Assembly (NCBI GenBank): GCA_963782255.1
Contig: CAWAIS010000001.1
Coordinates: 2,046,001-2,110,000 of the forward strand
Reading direction: 5' to 3'
Length of the DNA stretch: 64,000 bases
Source of the DNA: Roseiarcus sp963782255
GTDB taxonomy: Bacteria > Pseudomonadota > Alphaproteobacteria > Rhizobiales > Beijerinckiaceae
Shown here: piece by piece, positions 50,693-58,900 of the stretch
Numbering within the stretch: the stretch's first letter is position 1
How the letters are laid out: each line of letters starts with the position of its first letter
Made by a program: the position numbers and the translations under genes
Notes under the pieces: model-generated
What the model saw: only the letters and a program-made list of their open reading frames with translations
What the model was told of the DNA's origin: nothing
The model's database searches: none

Positions 50693-51631
50693 CTACCGCC
50701 CCAGCATCAGCATCAGGTTCTGCACCGCGGCCCCTGACGCGCCCTTGCCGAGGTTGTCGAACCTGGCGACGAGGAGGGCGTGGCGGCGGGTCTCGCTCGC
50801 GAAGACGTGGATTTCGAGGTCGTTGGTCCCGTTGAGCGACTCGGGCTCGATCCGGGTCTCATCGTCCGCCTCGGCGACACGCAAATATTTCTGGCCGCGG
50901 TAGTGCTCGCCAAACACGGACCGCAGGTCGGCGCCCTTCGGCTTGCCGGGCAGGGCGTCGAGATGTAGCGGCACGCTGACCAGCATGCCCTGCCGGAAAT
51001 TGCCGACCGAGGGCACGAAGATCGGCCGCGAGACCAACCCCGAATAGCGATGGATCTCAGGCAGATGCTTGTGCTCATGGGTAAGCCCGTAAAGCTCGAA
51101 CGCCGGCGCCTTTCCGATCTCGTAAGCCTCGATCATCGATTTGCCGCCACCCGAATAGCCGCTGACCGAGCCGATCGAGACCGCCATGTCCTTCGGCATG
51201 ACGGACGCCTCGATCAGTGGGCGCAGGAGCGCGATCGCGCCCGTCGCGTGGCAGCCGGGATTGGTAACCTTTTTCGCCTTCGCGATCCGCTCGTCCTGCC
51301 CCGCGATCAGCTCCGGAAAGCCATAGGTCCAGCCGGGCGCGACCCGGTGCGCGGACGAGGCGTCGATGACGCGCGGCGCCCTCTCACCCATGCCCTCGAC
51401 CAAACGCGCCGCCTCCTTGGCCGCTTCGTCCGGCAGGCAGAGGATGACGACGTCGACCTCCCCGTAGAGCTTCTGCTTCGCCACCGGGTCCTTGCGCGCC
51501 TCGGGGGCCAGGCTCGCGAGCTTGATCCCGGGCGCGCCGGCGAGCTTGTCGCGGATCTGCAGGCCGGTCGTGCCGGCTTCGCCGTCGATGAAGACGGTCG
51601 CCGTGTCGAGCGGAGTGTCTAGCTGGGTCAT
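50693..51631 (-). CDS. argC: N-acetyl-gamma-glutamyl-phosphate reductase
   Basis: The 312-residue product catalyses the third step of arginine synthesis. It is of the short (type 2) form: VFIDGEAGTTGLQIRDKL near residue 13 binds NADP, VTNPGCHATGAIALLRPL near 123 holds the catalytic Cys, and GSVSGYSGGGKSMIE near 154 follows. The late His is in LTHEHKHLPEI. No arg partner is adjacent in this window. Confidence 0.94.
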   Translation of the reverse strand: MTQLDTPLDTATVFIDGEAGTTGLQIRDKLAGAPGIKLASLAPEARKDPVAKQKLYGEVDVVILCLPDEAAKEAARLVEGMGERAPRVIDASSAHRVAPGWTYGFPELIAGQDERIAKAKKVTNPGCHATGAIALLRPLIEASVMPKDMAVSIGSVSGYSGGGKSMIEAYEIGKAPAFELYGLTHEHKHLPEIHRYSGLVSRPIFVPSVGNFRQGMLVSVPLHLDALPGKPKGADLRSVFGEHYRGQKYLRVAEADDETRIEPESLNGTNDLEIHVFASETRRHALLVARFDNLGKGASGAAVQNLMLMLGR

Positions 51632-52007
51632 GGGGCGGCTGGTCCCGAGGCCATCCGTCAGCGGGCGGCGCGGTTTCAGCTGCGTCTCTCATCCAATTGT
51701 TTGTCGCGGTCAAGACGCGGTCGCCGCGGAGCCCGAGGCGTCGCCGGGATTTTGCTTGGCGAGAGCTCGCCTTTGGGCGTCAAACGCGCAGGCGGTGTTG
51801 GAAAAGCTTGCGCGCGGGGCTTGACCGAATATTAACTTTCGGTAATGTTAGGGCACGGCGGCGGGAGACGGTCTTGGAGCGCGTCGGGGCGGGCACTCAG
51901 GGGGTGGGGAATGGTCGGCTCCCGCCGTTCGCCGCCCTGAAGGCGTAGCGCGAATCCGCGTTTCGATTCTCTTCACGGCTCGATGTGACACTCAGCGGGG
52001 AATTGCG
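51632..52007. other. Divergent region between argC and the surface-protein gene
   Basis: About 375 bases with no gene seen. TTAACTTTCGGTAATGTTAG (about 51832-51851) is locally AT-rich and could be part of a promoter. Confidence 0.4.
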
Positions 52008-52028
52008 AGCGCGAGCTCGCGCTTTTTT
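52008..52028 (+). terminator. Palindromic hairpin with T run
   Basis: AGCGCGAGCTCGCGCT is fully self-complementary and is followed by TTTTT. It has the form of a terminator but lies only 4 bases before the ATG of the next gene and behind no plus-strand gene, so it may work as an attenuator in a leader. Confidence 0.55.
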
Positions 52029-52031
52029 GCA

Positions 52032-52945
52032 ATGCGGGACGGGGCGGCAGTTTTGATACCGAGACGACTGCTTGGCGTCCTCGTCGCCTTGTTGGCCGGC
52101 TTTTCGACCGCTCTGGCGGAGGTTCACGACATCAATTCATCGAGCGGCGGGGGAGCCGCGGATGTCGAGCGCCTGTACTCTCCAGCCTCCAATGCGGGCG
52201 CTCCGGATAGAAGCGCGTTGGATGCGTATTCTCCGGTCGCGACCGCGTCTCCTCGGTGGTTCGAGGCGGTGCTCGGGTGGACAGGGATCGAAATATGGCT
52301 GGTGATGCTGCGGGACCAGTTCCTGGCGGATACAACCAATTCTCTGGGGGACTCAGGTTTGAGGCTGGTCTTCCGGGCTCGGCGCCGTTGCATAGAGGCG
52401 ATGCCTTATACTTGGCGAATATCACTGCGGCAGGAACAGGAAGTTGCAGCAACAGTCCCTCGAGCCAACAGGCTCGTTGCGAAATAGAGCAAGATCTGTT
52501 CTCAACGGGCTGGACAAATCCCTATTCCGGCGCCAGCCCATCGCTTGATTTTGCGCCGACCGGGCGGATCGGAGGCGGTATCTATCTTCCTATCAGGGAC
52601 GAGATGTCGCTTGGCGAGTTGGAGGGCCTGAACCAAGCAATGTTCGCTCCGCGGTTTGGCGCGGGGCGCGGTGGGGTCTCCGCGTCGGAGAGCACGCTGA
52701 ACGGCCGTGGGGTTTCCGCGTCGGAGAGCACGCTGAACGATGCAACAGTCTACGACCCCGGTCCGTCAGCGCCGGGCCCTCAATGGTCGCCCGGAGTGAC
52801 GTCCGACCTGCTCTACCCAGGCCCTTCGGTTCAACAGATCCCGGCCTCGATCCCCGAGCCCTCGATCCCGGTCATGCTCCTAATCGGCGTCGGCTCGCTT
52901 GCGCTCGCCGCCAGGAAGAAGCGGACTTTCCGCCGACGACCTTAA
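52032..52945 (+). pseudogene. PEP-CTERM-type exported protein, one frameshift
   Basis: ATG 52032 leads into a signal peptide (RRLLGVLVALLAGFSTALA) and SPASNAGAPDRSALDAYSPV. Near 52300 one base is missing and the frame changes to GDAAGPVPGGYNQFSGGLRF, YLANITAAGTGSCSN and onward. The end reads SIPEPSIPVMLLIGVGSLAL followed by ARKKRTFRRR: a PEP motif, a membrane helix and a basic cluster, the sorting signal for exosortase. The protein of about 303 residues would be exported and processed at the cell surface. Two near-identical GVSASESTLN units lie near residue 220. No exosortase gene is in the window. Confidence 0.7.
52671..52742 (+). repeat. 36-base tandem duplication in the PEP-CTERM gene
   Basis: Two 36-base units start GTGGGGT(C/T)TCCGCGTCGG and differ at a few bases. 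Each encodes GVSASESTLN plus two linker residues. The unit length keeps the frame. Confidence 0.85.
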
Positions 52946-53100
52946 TGATTCCGCCTGAGATCAGGGCGTCTGGGTGGCGGCGCTGCGCAAGATTTCGATC
53001 CGCGCGACGTGGCAGAACTGGCTCCACCCTCCATGACGTAGCCCGGGGAGGCGCAGCCGCGCTGGCATGAAGATGGGCGGGCGCGACCCCTGCCCCGCGC

Positions 53101-54897
53101 CTACCGCCCCGCCTCCGCGACGTCGATGACCCGCATCTGCGCCCGCTCGCGCCCTCGGTAGCGGTTGACCGAGAGCGTCCCGGCGAGATGGACCTGAGAG
53201 CCCTTGAGCCGGACCAGCGCCTCGCCGAGCTTCTTGCCCACCGCCCGGAACGCCACCGCCTCGATCGGCGCACCGTCGCCCGCGACCGCGCGCAGCCTGA
53301 GATGCTCCGCGCCCGCGCCGACGGGCATGACGTCGGCCAGCCGATGGCGCGGCAGGACGAAGACCGGCTCGGGATTGCCCGAGCCGTAGGGTCCGGCGGC
53401 TTCGAGCTTCTGCGCCAGCTCTGGTGTCGCGGCGCTCGCGGTCATGGCGGCGTCCACGGCCAGGCTTGCTTCCGCGCGGACGCGCGCGACCGGTTCGCCA
53501 AGCCGCTCCTCAAGGAAGGCCCGCCATTCGCCGAACCGGCGCCGCTCCAGGGTCACGCCCGCGGCCATCGCATGGCCCCCGCCCTTGACGAGGAGCCCAG
53601 CCTCGACCGCGGCGCGCACGGTCCGGCCGAGATCGACGCCGGCGATGGAGCGGCCGGACCCGGTCGCGTGGCCGCCCGAAAAGGTGAGCGCAAAGGCGGG
53701 CCGGCCGAACCGCTCCTTGAGGCGGGCCGCGATCAGGCCAACTACGCCCGGCGGCCAGCGTTCGCTCGCCACCACGACCGCCGCGCCGCGTTCCTCGAGG
53801 CCCAGCGCCAGCAGCGCCTCGGCTTCCGCCTCCGCCAGCGCCTCGATCTCGATCAGCTGTCGGGCGCGATTGAGCCGGTCGAGCTCGGCGGCGATGGCGC
53901 GCGCCTCTAGGTCGTCGGCGGTGGTCAGGAGCCGCGCCCCGAGCGCGGCGTCGCCGATCCGCCCGCCCGCGTTGATGCGCGGTCCGATCATGAAGCCGAG
54001 ATGGTAGGGACGCGGCGGCCCGTCGGCGCCCGCGACGTCGAACAGCGCGGCGAGCCCCGGACGGCGCCGCTGCCGCATGACCTGGAGCCCCTTGACCACG
54101 AAGGCGCGGTTCAAACCGATGAGCGGCACGACGTCGGCGACAGTCGCGAGCGCGACGAGATCGAGCGCGGCGAGCAGGTTCGGCGCTTGCCGCCCGTCCC
54201 AGAAACCGGCATGCCGAAGCGCACGGTTGAGCGCGACCAGCCCCATGAAGACGACGCCGGCGGCGCAGAGATGGCCGAGGCCGGAAAGGTCGTCCTGCCG
54301 GTTGGGATCGACGAGCGCCAGCGCCTCCGGCAGCGCCTCGGGCGCCTGGTGATGGTCGAAGACGATGACGTCGAGCCCGAGGCTCGCGGCATGGGCGAAC
54401 GGTTCGTGGCTCACGGCGCCGCAATCGACCGTGACCATGAGCTTCGCCCCGCGGGCGGTGAAACCTGCAATCGCCTCGGAATTGGGGCCGTAGCCTTCGG
54501 TGACGCGGTCGGGAATGTGGACGATCGTCTCTGAGCCGCAGGCGTTGAGGAATTCGCTGAGGAGAGCCGCGCTGCAGGCGCCGTCGACGTCGTAGTCGCC
54601 GAAGATCGCGACGCGCTCACCCGCCATCGCCGCGCGGGCGAGCCGCGCGGTCGCGGCCTCCATGTCCCGCAGGGCGAAGGGATCGGGCATGAGGTCGCGG
54701 AGCGCCGGATCGAGGTAACGCTCGACCGCGTCCGGCGCCACCCCCCTGCCCGCCAGGACCCGTGCGATCAGGTCGTCATGCCCGCCGATTTGCGTAATCG
54801 CGAGCGCCCAGGCTTCTCCCGCTGCATCGAGGCGCGGCCGCCAGGGCCGCCCGAGCGCGGAGGCTTCGACATCGAGAAAATAGCCGGAGGTTGTCAC
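53101..54897 (-). CDS. recJ: Single-stranded-DNA-specific exonuclease RecJ
   Basis: The 598-residue product has the DHH phosphoesterase motifs: IFGDYDVDGACSAALL near residue 97, MVTVDCG near 154, VIVFDHHQAP near 176 and the DHHA1 motif GGGHAMAAG near 440, then an OB-fold end (SQVHLAGTLSVNRYRGRERA). RecJ degrades single strands 5' to 3' in recombination and mismatch repair. Length and motif order are normal. The start ATG 54897 gives MTTSGYFLDVEASALG. Confidence 0.95.
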   Translation of the reverse strand: MTTSGYFLDVEASALGRPWRPRLDAAGEAWALAITQIGGHDDLIARVLAGRGVAPDAVERYLDPALRDLMPDPFALRDMEAATARLARAAMAGERVAIFGDYDVDGACSAALLSEFLNACGSETIVHIPDRVTEGYGPNSEAIAGFTARGAKLMVTVDCGAVSHEPFAHAASLGLDVIVFDHHQAPEALPEALALVDPNRQDDLSGLGHLCAAGVVFMGLVALNRALRHAGFWDGRQAPNLLAALDLVALATVADVVPLIGLNRAFVVKGLQVMRQRRRPGLAALFDVAGADGPPRPYHLGFMIGPRINAGGRIGDAALGARLLTTADDLEARAIAAELDRLNRARQLIEIEALAEAEAEALLALGLEERGAAVVVASERWPPGVVGLIAARLKERFGRPAFALTFSGGHATGSGRSIAGVDLGRTVRAAVEAGLLVKGGGHAMAAGVTLERRRFGEWRAFLEERLGEPVARVRAEASLAVDAAMTASAATPELAQKLEAAGPYGSGNPEPVFVLPRHRLADVMPVGAGAEHLRLRAVAGDGAPIEAVAFRAVGKKLGEALVRLKGSQVHLAGTLSVNRYRGRERAQMRVIDVAEAGR

Positions 54898-54904
54898 GCC
54901 CTTC

Positions 54905-55042
54905 CCTTCTCCCCTTGCGGGAGAAGGTGGACGCGCGAAGCACGGCCGGATGAGGGGGCCACGCCGCAGGGACTACGGCGATACGGCGCTGACCTGCCGG
55001 ACCCCTCACCCCTAACCCGTCTCCCGCAAGGGGAGGGGGGGG
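54905..55042. repeat. Two REP-like palindromes
   Basis: CCTTCTCCC-CTTGC-GGGAGAAGG (54905-54927) and a related CTCCCGCAAGGGGAG element near 55018-55036 frame a 90-base spacer with CGGATGAGGG and CCCCTCACCC arms. Same family as at 17897 and 27116. Confidence 0.6.
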
Positions 55043-55081
55043 CCGTTCGCCCGCCTCCGCTCATCCGATCCGGTCTTCCCC

Positions 55082-55217
55082 TCAAGCGAATCGCCTCGCC
55101 GTCATCCCGCCGAACAACACCATGCCAGAGAGCGCCGCGATCCAGAAGCTCGCCGGCCAATCGGAATAGGAAGCGACGGTCGGTCCTCCCCAGGCTTTTC
55201 ACGAGCGCAGGCGAGAG
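55082..55217 (-). pseudogene. Decayed 3' end of a znuB-like gene
   Basis: This stretch matches the end of znuB (57283-57425) base for base at roughly three quarters of positions, including GATCCAGAAGCTC, CTCCCCAGGCTT and a stop codon at the same place (ATG ACG GCG AGG CGA TTC GCT TGA). The frame is broken and the remaining 220 codons are absent. It shows that a second zinc-type permease gene once stood beside the ArsR-metallothionein operon. Confidence 0.7.
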
Positions 55218-55271
55218 CGCTGCCACGCGGCAGGCGTTCTGGCGACTTGACGTCGGGCAGAATCTAAGAGA

Positions 55272-55289
55272 TATGAAAATGTGTTCATA
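55272..55289. promoter_or_regulatory. ArsR/SmtB-type operator
   Basis: TATGAA-AATGTG-TTCATA is a perfect 6-base dyad ending 11 bases before the ArsR start. It is close to the 12-2-12 type sites of zinc-sensing SmtB/CzrA proteins, so metal-relieved self-repression is likely. Confidence 0.75.
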
Positions 55290-55300
55290 GGTTAGTGGTG

Positions 55301-55630
55301 ATGCTGACCGCCGATCAGACCAGCGGCCTTGCCGAGATGTTCCGCCTGCTTGGAGAGCCGAACCGGCTCTCGATCGTGGCAAGTTGCCTGGATGGGCCGC
55401 TGAGCGTGGGAGAGATCACCTCCCGGCTCGCGCTCAGCCAGTCGCTGGTCTCCCATCACCTGCGTCTTTTGCGGGCCGCGCGGCTCCTGAAGGCGGGGCG
55501 GCGGGGCAAACAGGTGTTTTACAGCATTCCCGACTCCCACGTCCGGGACATGCTGACGAACATGATCGAGCATCTCGCCGAGCCGCATGAGCGTGACGAA
55601 GAGATAACTGAAACAGGAGATATCCCATGA
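55301..55630 (+). CDS. ArsR/SmtB-family metal-responsive repressor
   Basis: The 109-residue product has the ArsR winged helix: LAEMFRLLGEPNRLSIVASC, LSVGEITSRLALSQSLVSHH, LRLLRAARLLKAGRRGKQVF and a C-terminal helix DSHVRDMLTNMIEHLAEPHE with Asp, His and Glu suited to an alpha-5 zinc site. It has only one cysteine, so an arsenic CVC site is absent. ATG 55301 was chosen over two GTG codons just upstream. It overlaps the metallothionein ATG by 4 bases and has its own operator. Confidence 0.9.
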   Translation: MLTADQTSGLAEMFRLLGEPNRLSIVASCLDGPLSVGEITSRLALSQSLVSHHLRLLRAARLLKAGRRGKQVFYSIPDSHVRDMLTNMIEHLAEPHERDEEITETGDIP

Positions 55631-55797
55631 CTGTAACCGTTGATCGAGTGAAATGCGCCTGCAGCGACTGCGTTTGTGTCGTCAGCGTCGATGAGGGCGT
55701 GAAGCGCGACGGCCGAATCTATTGCAGCGACGAGTGCGCAAACCACCACGCCAAAGGCGACGGCTGCCACCACGCCGGGTGCAAATGCCACGGCTGA
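55627..55797 (+). CDS. Bacterial metallothionein (SmtA/BmtA type)
   Basis: The 56-residue product has nine cysteines and several histidines in the order of bacterial metallothioneins: VKCACSDCVCVVSVDEGVKR, then IYCSDECANHHAKGDGCHHA and GCKCHG. It folds around a zinc-finger-like centre and sequesters zinc or cadmium in the cytoplasm. The ATG overlaps the stop of the ArsR gene (ATGA), so the pair is one operon induced by excess metal. It is too short for most gene callers. Confidence 0.92.
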   Translation: MTVTVDRVKCACSDCVCVVSVDEGVKRDGRIYCSDECANHHAKGDGCHHAGCKCHG

Positions 55798-55822
55798 CGC
55801 AAGTCGTCACAATGCGGCGTAA

Positions 55823-55860
55823 AGGCAGGACGGAAGTCAAACCGTCCTGCCTAGCTTTCC
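55823..55860 (+). terminator. Terminator of the metallothionein operon
   Basis: AGGCAGGACGG pairs perfectly with CCGTCCTGCCT around an 8-base loop, followed by AGCTTTCC. It also overlaps the end of the convergent hydrolase gene. Confidence 0.75.
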
Positions 55861-56734
55861 GCCAGGAACGCAGCGATCATCCCAACGATGGAGTCGGCCT
55901 CTTCCTCGTAGAGGCCGAGCGATCCGGCGACCCAGCGCACGCGTACCTCTTGGCTGGTTGGAATCGCGGCCATTTCGGCCTTTGACTTCGGCGGCGTCGA
56001 CTCGCCGCAAAGAATGAAGGTCGGCGCCGGCGGGGGCGCGAGGAGAGCCTGAAAACTGGCCCGATCGGAAAATGGGTCGAGCGCGCCGGTCACGAACGCG
56101 ACCGACCCGAAGCGGGCGCCGGGTCGGCAGGCATGGCCTCTCTTGTTCGCGACGAAGTCGGGCGTGATGCGGCTCGCGTCCGCATAGACGTGGCGCCCAT
56201 ACATCATCGCAATCACCCGGGGTGAGTGTTGACCCGGTAGAGCGCCTCGCCGACGACCGGGGCGCCGACGAGCGCGCGCACGGCGGCATAGATCTTCGGG
56301 TGCCGCCCCATGGCGGTCGGAAGCGGACCTCGCCAGGTCGGCGCCAAGAGCGTGATCCGCCGCCAGACGCCCGGCCGCTCATGTCCAAGACGCAGTGCGT
56401 AGCCGCTGGCGTGCCCGGCGGCGATCACGGCGGCGCCGCTTGGCGTCGTCGCCGCCACGAAGTCGGCGAGGAAGCGAAGATAGCATTCCGGACCGTGTTC
56501 GAGCGGGCCGCGCGTGGATGAGCCAAAGCCCGGCCAATCGATGAGGGTGCAGGCAAAGCCGGACGCCGCCAAAGCTGACGCAAGCGGGCGCATCTCCTCT
56601 CGGCTCGAGACCGTGCTGAATGCCGGGAGCATGAGGACGGGCGCGCCGGACCCCAGCGTCTCGTAAATCGCCTCGATCGGCCGGCCGCGCCAGGCCCAGC
56701 GAAAGCTCTGCACTGTCCGGACCGTCAAATGCAC
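55851..56734 (-). pseudogene. Alpha/beta hydrolase, one frameshift
   Basis: The first frame, from ATG 56734, reads IEAIYETLGSGAPVLMLPAF, LIDWPGFGSSTRGPLEHGPE and AAGHASGYALRLG (nucleophile elbow GHASG), to a TGA in ACCCCGGGTGA at 56213. One missing C in the C run restores the frame, which continues VIAMMYGRHVYADASRITPD, VAFVTGALDPFSDRA and ends at 55851. The joined protein of about 294 residues is a normal hydrolase with unknown substrate. Ser is present in the elbow. The break may be a sequence error. Confidence 0.75.
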
Positions 56735-56896
56735 AGTGCGGCGAAGGCGCGGCCGAACGCCGCCGGCGTCTCGTTAGCGTCCTGTCGCGCCGTCATGCTC
56801 TGTTTGCCTGCTCAACGATCATCGGCGTCGCCACCATCGACGCAATCGCAAGAATACGGCGAGAGAGCGCCGCACCCCAGTGCCTAAGTGTGACGT

Positions 56897-57202
56897 TCAG
56901 CCGGTGACGCAAGCCTCGAAGCCGCGCTGCAGTTCAGAGCGGTCGACATTGCGCCCGATGAACACGATCCGGCTCTGGCGGGGGACGTCCTCCTTCCACG
57001 GACCGATGAAGTCGCCGTCGGCGCCGACGACAAGGTCGTTGTCCACGCCGAGTTCGCCGAATTCGTTGATGATCACCGCATATTTCTTCCCATGGTTCTC
57101 GGAGAGAATGCGGTTGAGCAGGGTCGTCTTGCCGGCGCCGAGATAGCCGGTCAGGACGGTCACGGGGATTTGCGCGGGCTGGGGCGACGCGGTCAGCGAC
57201 AT
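56897..57202 (-). CDS. Miniature CobW/COG0523 GTPase with internal deletion
   Basis: The 101-residue product begins like a zinc-linked COG0523 GTPase: PVTVLTGYLGAGKTTLLNRI (P-loop) and YAVIINEFGELGVDNDLVVG. After GAD it jumps directly to PWKEDVPRQSRIVFIGRNVD, which is the extreme C-terminus of the same family. About 250 residues, including the CxCC metal motif, the NKxD motif and the C-terminal domain, are missing, yet the frame is intact. AGGAGA precedes ATG 57202 and a Zur-box palindrome lies just upstream. It cannot be a working GTPase metallochaperone. Confidence 0.8.
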   Translation of the reverse strand: MSLTASPQPAQIPVTVLTGYLGAGKTTLLNRILSENHGKKYAVIINEFGELGVDNDLVVGADGDFIGPWKEDVPRQSRIVFIGRNVDRSELQRGFEACVTG

Positions 57203-57230
57203 GGCGGTCTCCTGGGGCTGTGGTCTTTGC

Positions 57231-57244
57231 AATGTTATAACATT
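57231..57244. promoter_or_regulatory. Zur box upstream of mini-CobW
   Basis: AATGTTATAACATT is a perfect 14-base palindrome 29 bases before the mini-CobW start. It matches the GTTATAAC core of alphaproteobacterial Zur sites and the box upstream of znuA. Confidence 0.75.
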
Positions 57245-57282
57245 TCAGTTGTCCACAATCTCCGACCCCATCTTCGCCCTGT

Positions 57283-58074
57283 TCAGGCCGCGAAGCGCCG
57301 CGCCGCCATCGCGCCGAAGAACACGATGCCGGAGAGCGCGGTGATCCAGAAGCTCACCGGCCAGTCGGTGTAGTAGGCGAGCGTCAGACCTCCCCAGGCT
57401 TCGGCCAGCGCAAGCGCGGAGGAGAGCGCGACGGCGGCGGCCAAGCGCCGCGTCAGGTTCGTCGCCGCTGCGGCCGGGCCGACCATCAGCGTGAACACCA
57501 GGAGCACGCCGACGATCTGGGCGCATTCGGCGACCGCGATCGCCACGATCGCCAGAAACGCGGTCGAGACGAAGCGCAGCGGCACGCCCCGCGCCTCGGC
57601 GAGTTCGGGCTGCAACGAGGCAAAAGTGAGCGGATGGACGATGAGGGCCAGCGCAGCGAGGCTCAAAGCCGCGAAAAGAGCAAGCTTCAGGAGCGCCGAC
57701 GAGTCGATGCCGAGCACGTTGCCGAACAAGATCGCCTGGGCCTGCGTCGCCCCTGACGTATAGAAGTGCAGGAACAGGAGGCCCAGACCGAGCGACAGCG
57801 ACAGCATCATGCCGATCGCGACGTCGCGCTCGGCGAGCTTCTCGCCAAAGAGCCCCATGCCGAGGCCGGCGACGAGGGTGAAGCCGACGAGGCCGGCAAA
57901 TGGCGAAAGGCCGAACAGCACCGCTCCGGTCGCGCCGGTGAAGCCGACATGGGAGAGCGCATGGCCGGCGAAAGTCTGTCCGCGCAGGACAAGAAAGAAG
58001 CCGACGGCGCCGGCCAGGACCGCCGCGATCCCGGACGCGGCGAAAGCCGTACGCATGAAGTCGTACTCAAGCAT
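57283..58074 (-). CDS. znuB: Zinc ABC transporter permease
   Basis: The 263-residue product has about seven membrane helices and the family motifs GHALSHVGFTGATGAVLFGL near residue 37 and GVLLVFTLMVGPAAAATNL near 187. It forms the membrane channel for zinc uptake with ZnuC and ZnuA. It overlaps znuC by 8 bases. Its 3' end has a decayed duplicate at 55082-55217. Confidence 0.92.
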   Translation of the reverse strand: MLEYDFMRTAFAASGIAAVLAGAVGFFLVLRGQTFAGHALSHVGFTGATGAVLFGLSPFAGLVGFTLVAGLGMGLFGEKLAERDVAIGMMLSLSLGLGLLFLHFYTSGATQAQAILFGNVLGIDSSALLKLALFAALSLAALALIVHPLTFASLQPELAEARGVPLRFVSTAFLAIVAIAVAECAQIVGVLLVFTLMVGPAAAATNLTRRLAAAVALSSALALAEAWGGLTLAYYTDWPVSFWITALSGIVFFGAMAARRFAA

Positions 58075-58900
58075 GAGCGTCGTCGTGGTCGTGCGCGTGG
58101 CCGTGGGAGAACTCGTGCCGATGCGGCTCGCGCTCGACGTCGACGTCGCCCGCCATCACGAAATAGCGGTCCTTGATGTGGACGACTTCGATGTCCGAGC
58201 CATAGAGTCGCGACAGCACAGGGCCCGTGACCACCTTGTCGACCGGGCCGATTACAGCAGAACCTCCGCCGAGATAGAGGACGCGGTCGATCGCGTTGAC
58301 AATCGGGTTGAGCTCGTGCGCGCTGAACAGGACCGCGACCTTGAGATCGTCGCAGAGGCGCCGCGCGGTCTCGACCACGTTCTTCTGATGCGCCGGATCG
58401 AGCGAGATCAGCGGCTCGTCGAGGAGCAGCAGGCGCGGCCGGCCGAGGAGCGCCTGGCTCAAGAGCACCTTCTGGCGCTCGCCGCCTGAAAGTTCGCCGA
58501 TCGAGCGGCGGGCGAGATCGCGCGCGGCGACCTGGTCGAGCGCCCAGTCGATCTCGCGCCTTATCGCCTTGTCCAGTCTCACCAGGCCGAAGCGTCCGCC
58601 GAGCGCGGCGCTGGCGACGAGGTCCCAGCCTGTCAGCCGCGAGCCCGTGATGGCGCCGCGATTCTGCGGCATGTAGCCGATGGCGGAATTGCCGCGGGTG
58701 ACCGGCTTATCGAGAATGGCGACGGCGCCCGAGGCGACGGGAACAAGGCCGAGCGCGGCGCGCATGAGCGTCGTCTTGCCGGACCCGTTCGGGCCCAGCA
58801 TGCCGATGAATTCGCGGTCTTCCACCACGAAGCTCGCCGCCGAGAGGATGTCCCGGCGGCCGAGCCTGATCGTCACATCGTCGAAGCGGAGCGCGCTCAC
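58067..58900 (-). CDS. znuC: Zinc ABC transporter ATP-binding protein
   Basis: The 277-residue product has Walker A GPNGSGKTTLMR near residue 34, the signature LSGGERQKVLLSQAL near 137 and Walker B LLLLDEPLISLDP near 158. The C-terminus is His-rich (HRHEFSHGHAHDHDDAH), as in many ZnuC proteins, and may buffer zinc. GTG 58900 overlaps the znuA stop (GTGA). A longer start at 58954 would run into znuA. Confidence 0.93.
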   Translation of the reverse strand: MSALRFDDVTIRLGRRDILSAASFVVEDREFIGMLGPNGSGKTTLMRAALGLVPVASGAVAILDKPVTRGNSAIGYMPQNRGAITGSRLTGWDLVASAALGGRFGLVRLDKAIRREIDWALDQVAARDLARRSIGELSGGERQKVLLSQALLGRPRLLLLDEPLISLDPAHQKNVVETARRLCDDLKVAVLFSAHELNPIVNAIDRVLYLGGGSAVIGPVDKVVTGPVLSRLYGSDIEVVHIKDRYFVMAGDVDVEREPHRHEFSHGHAHDHDDAHA

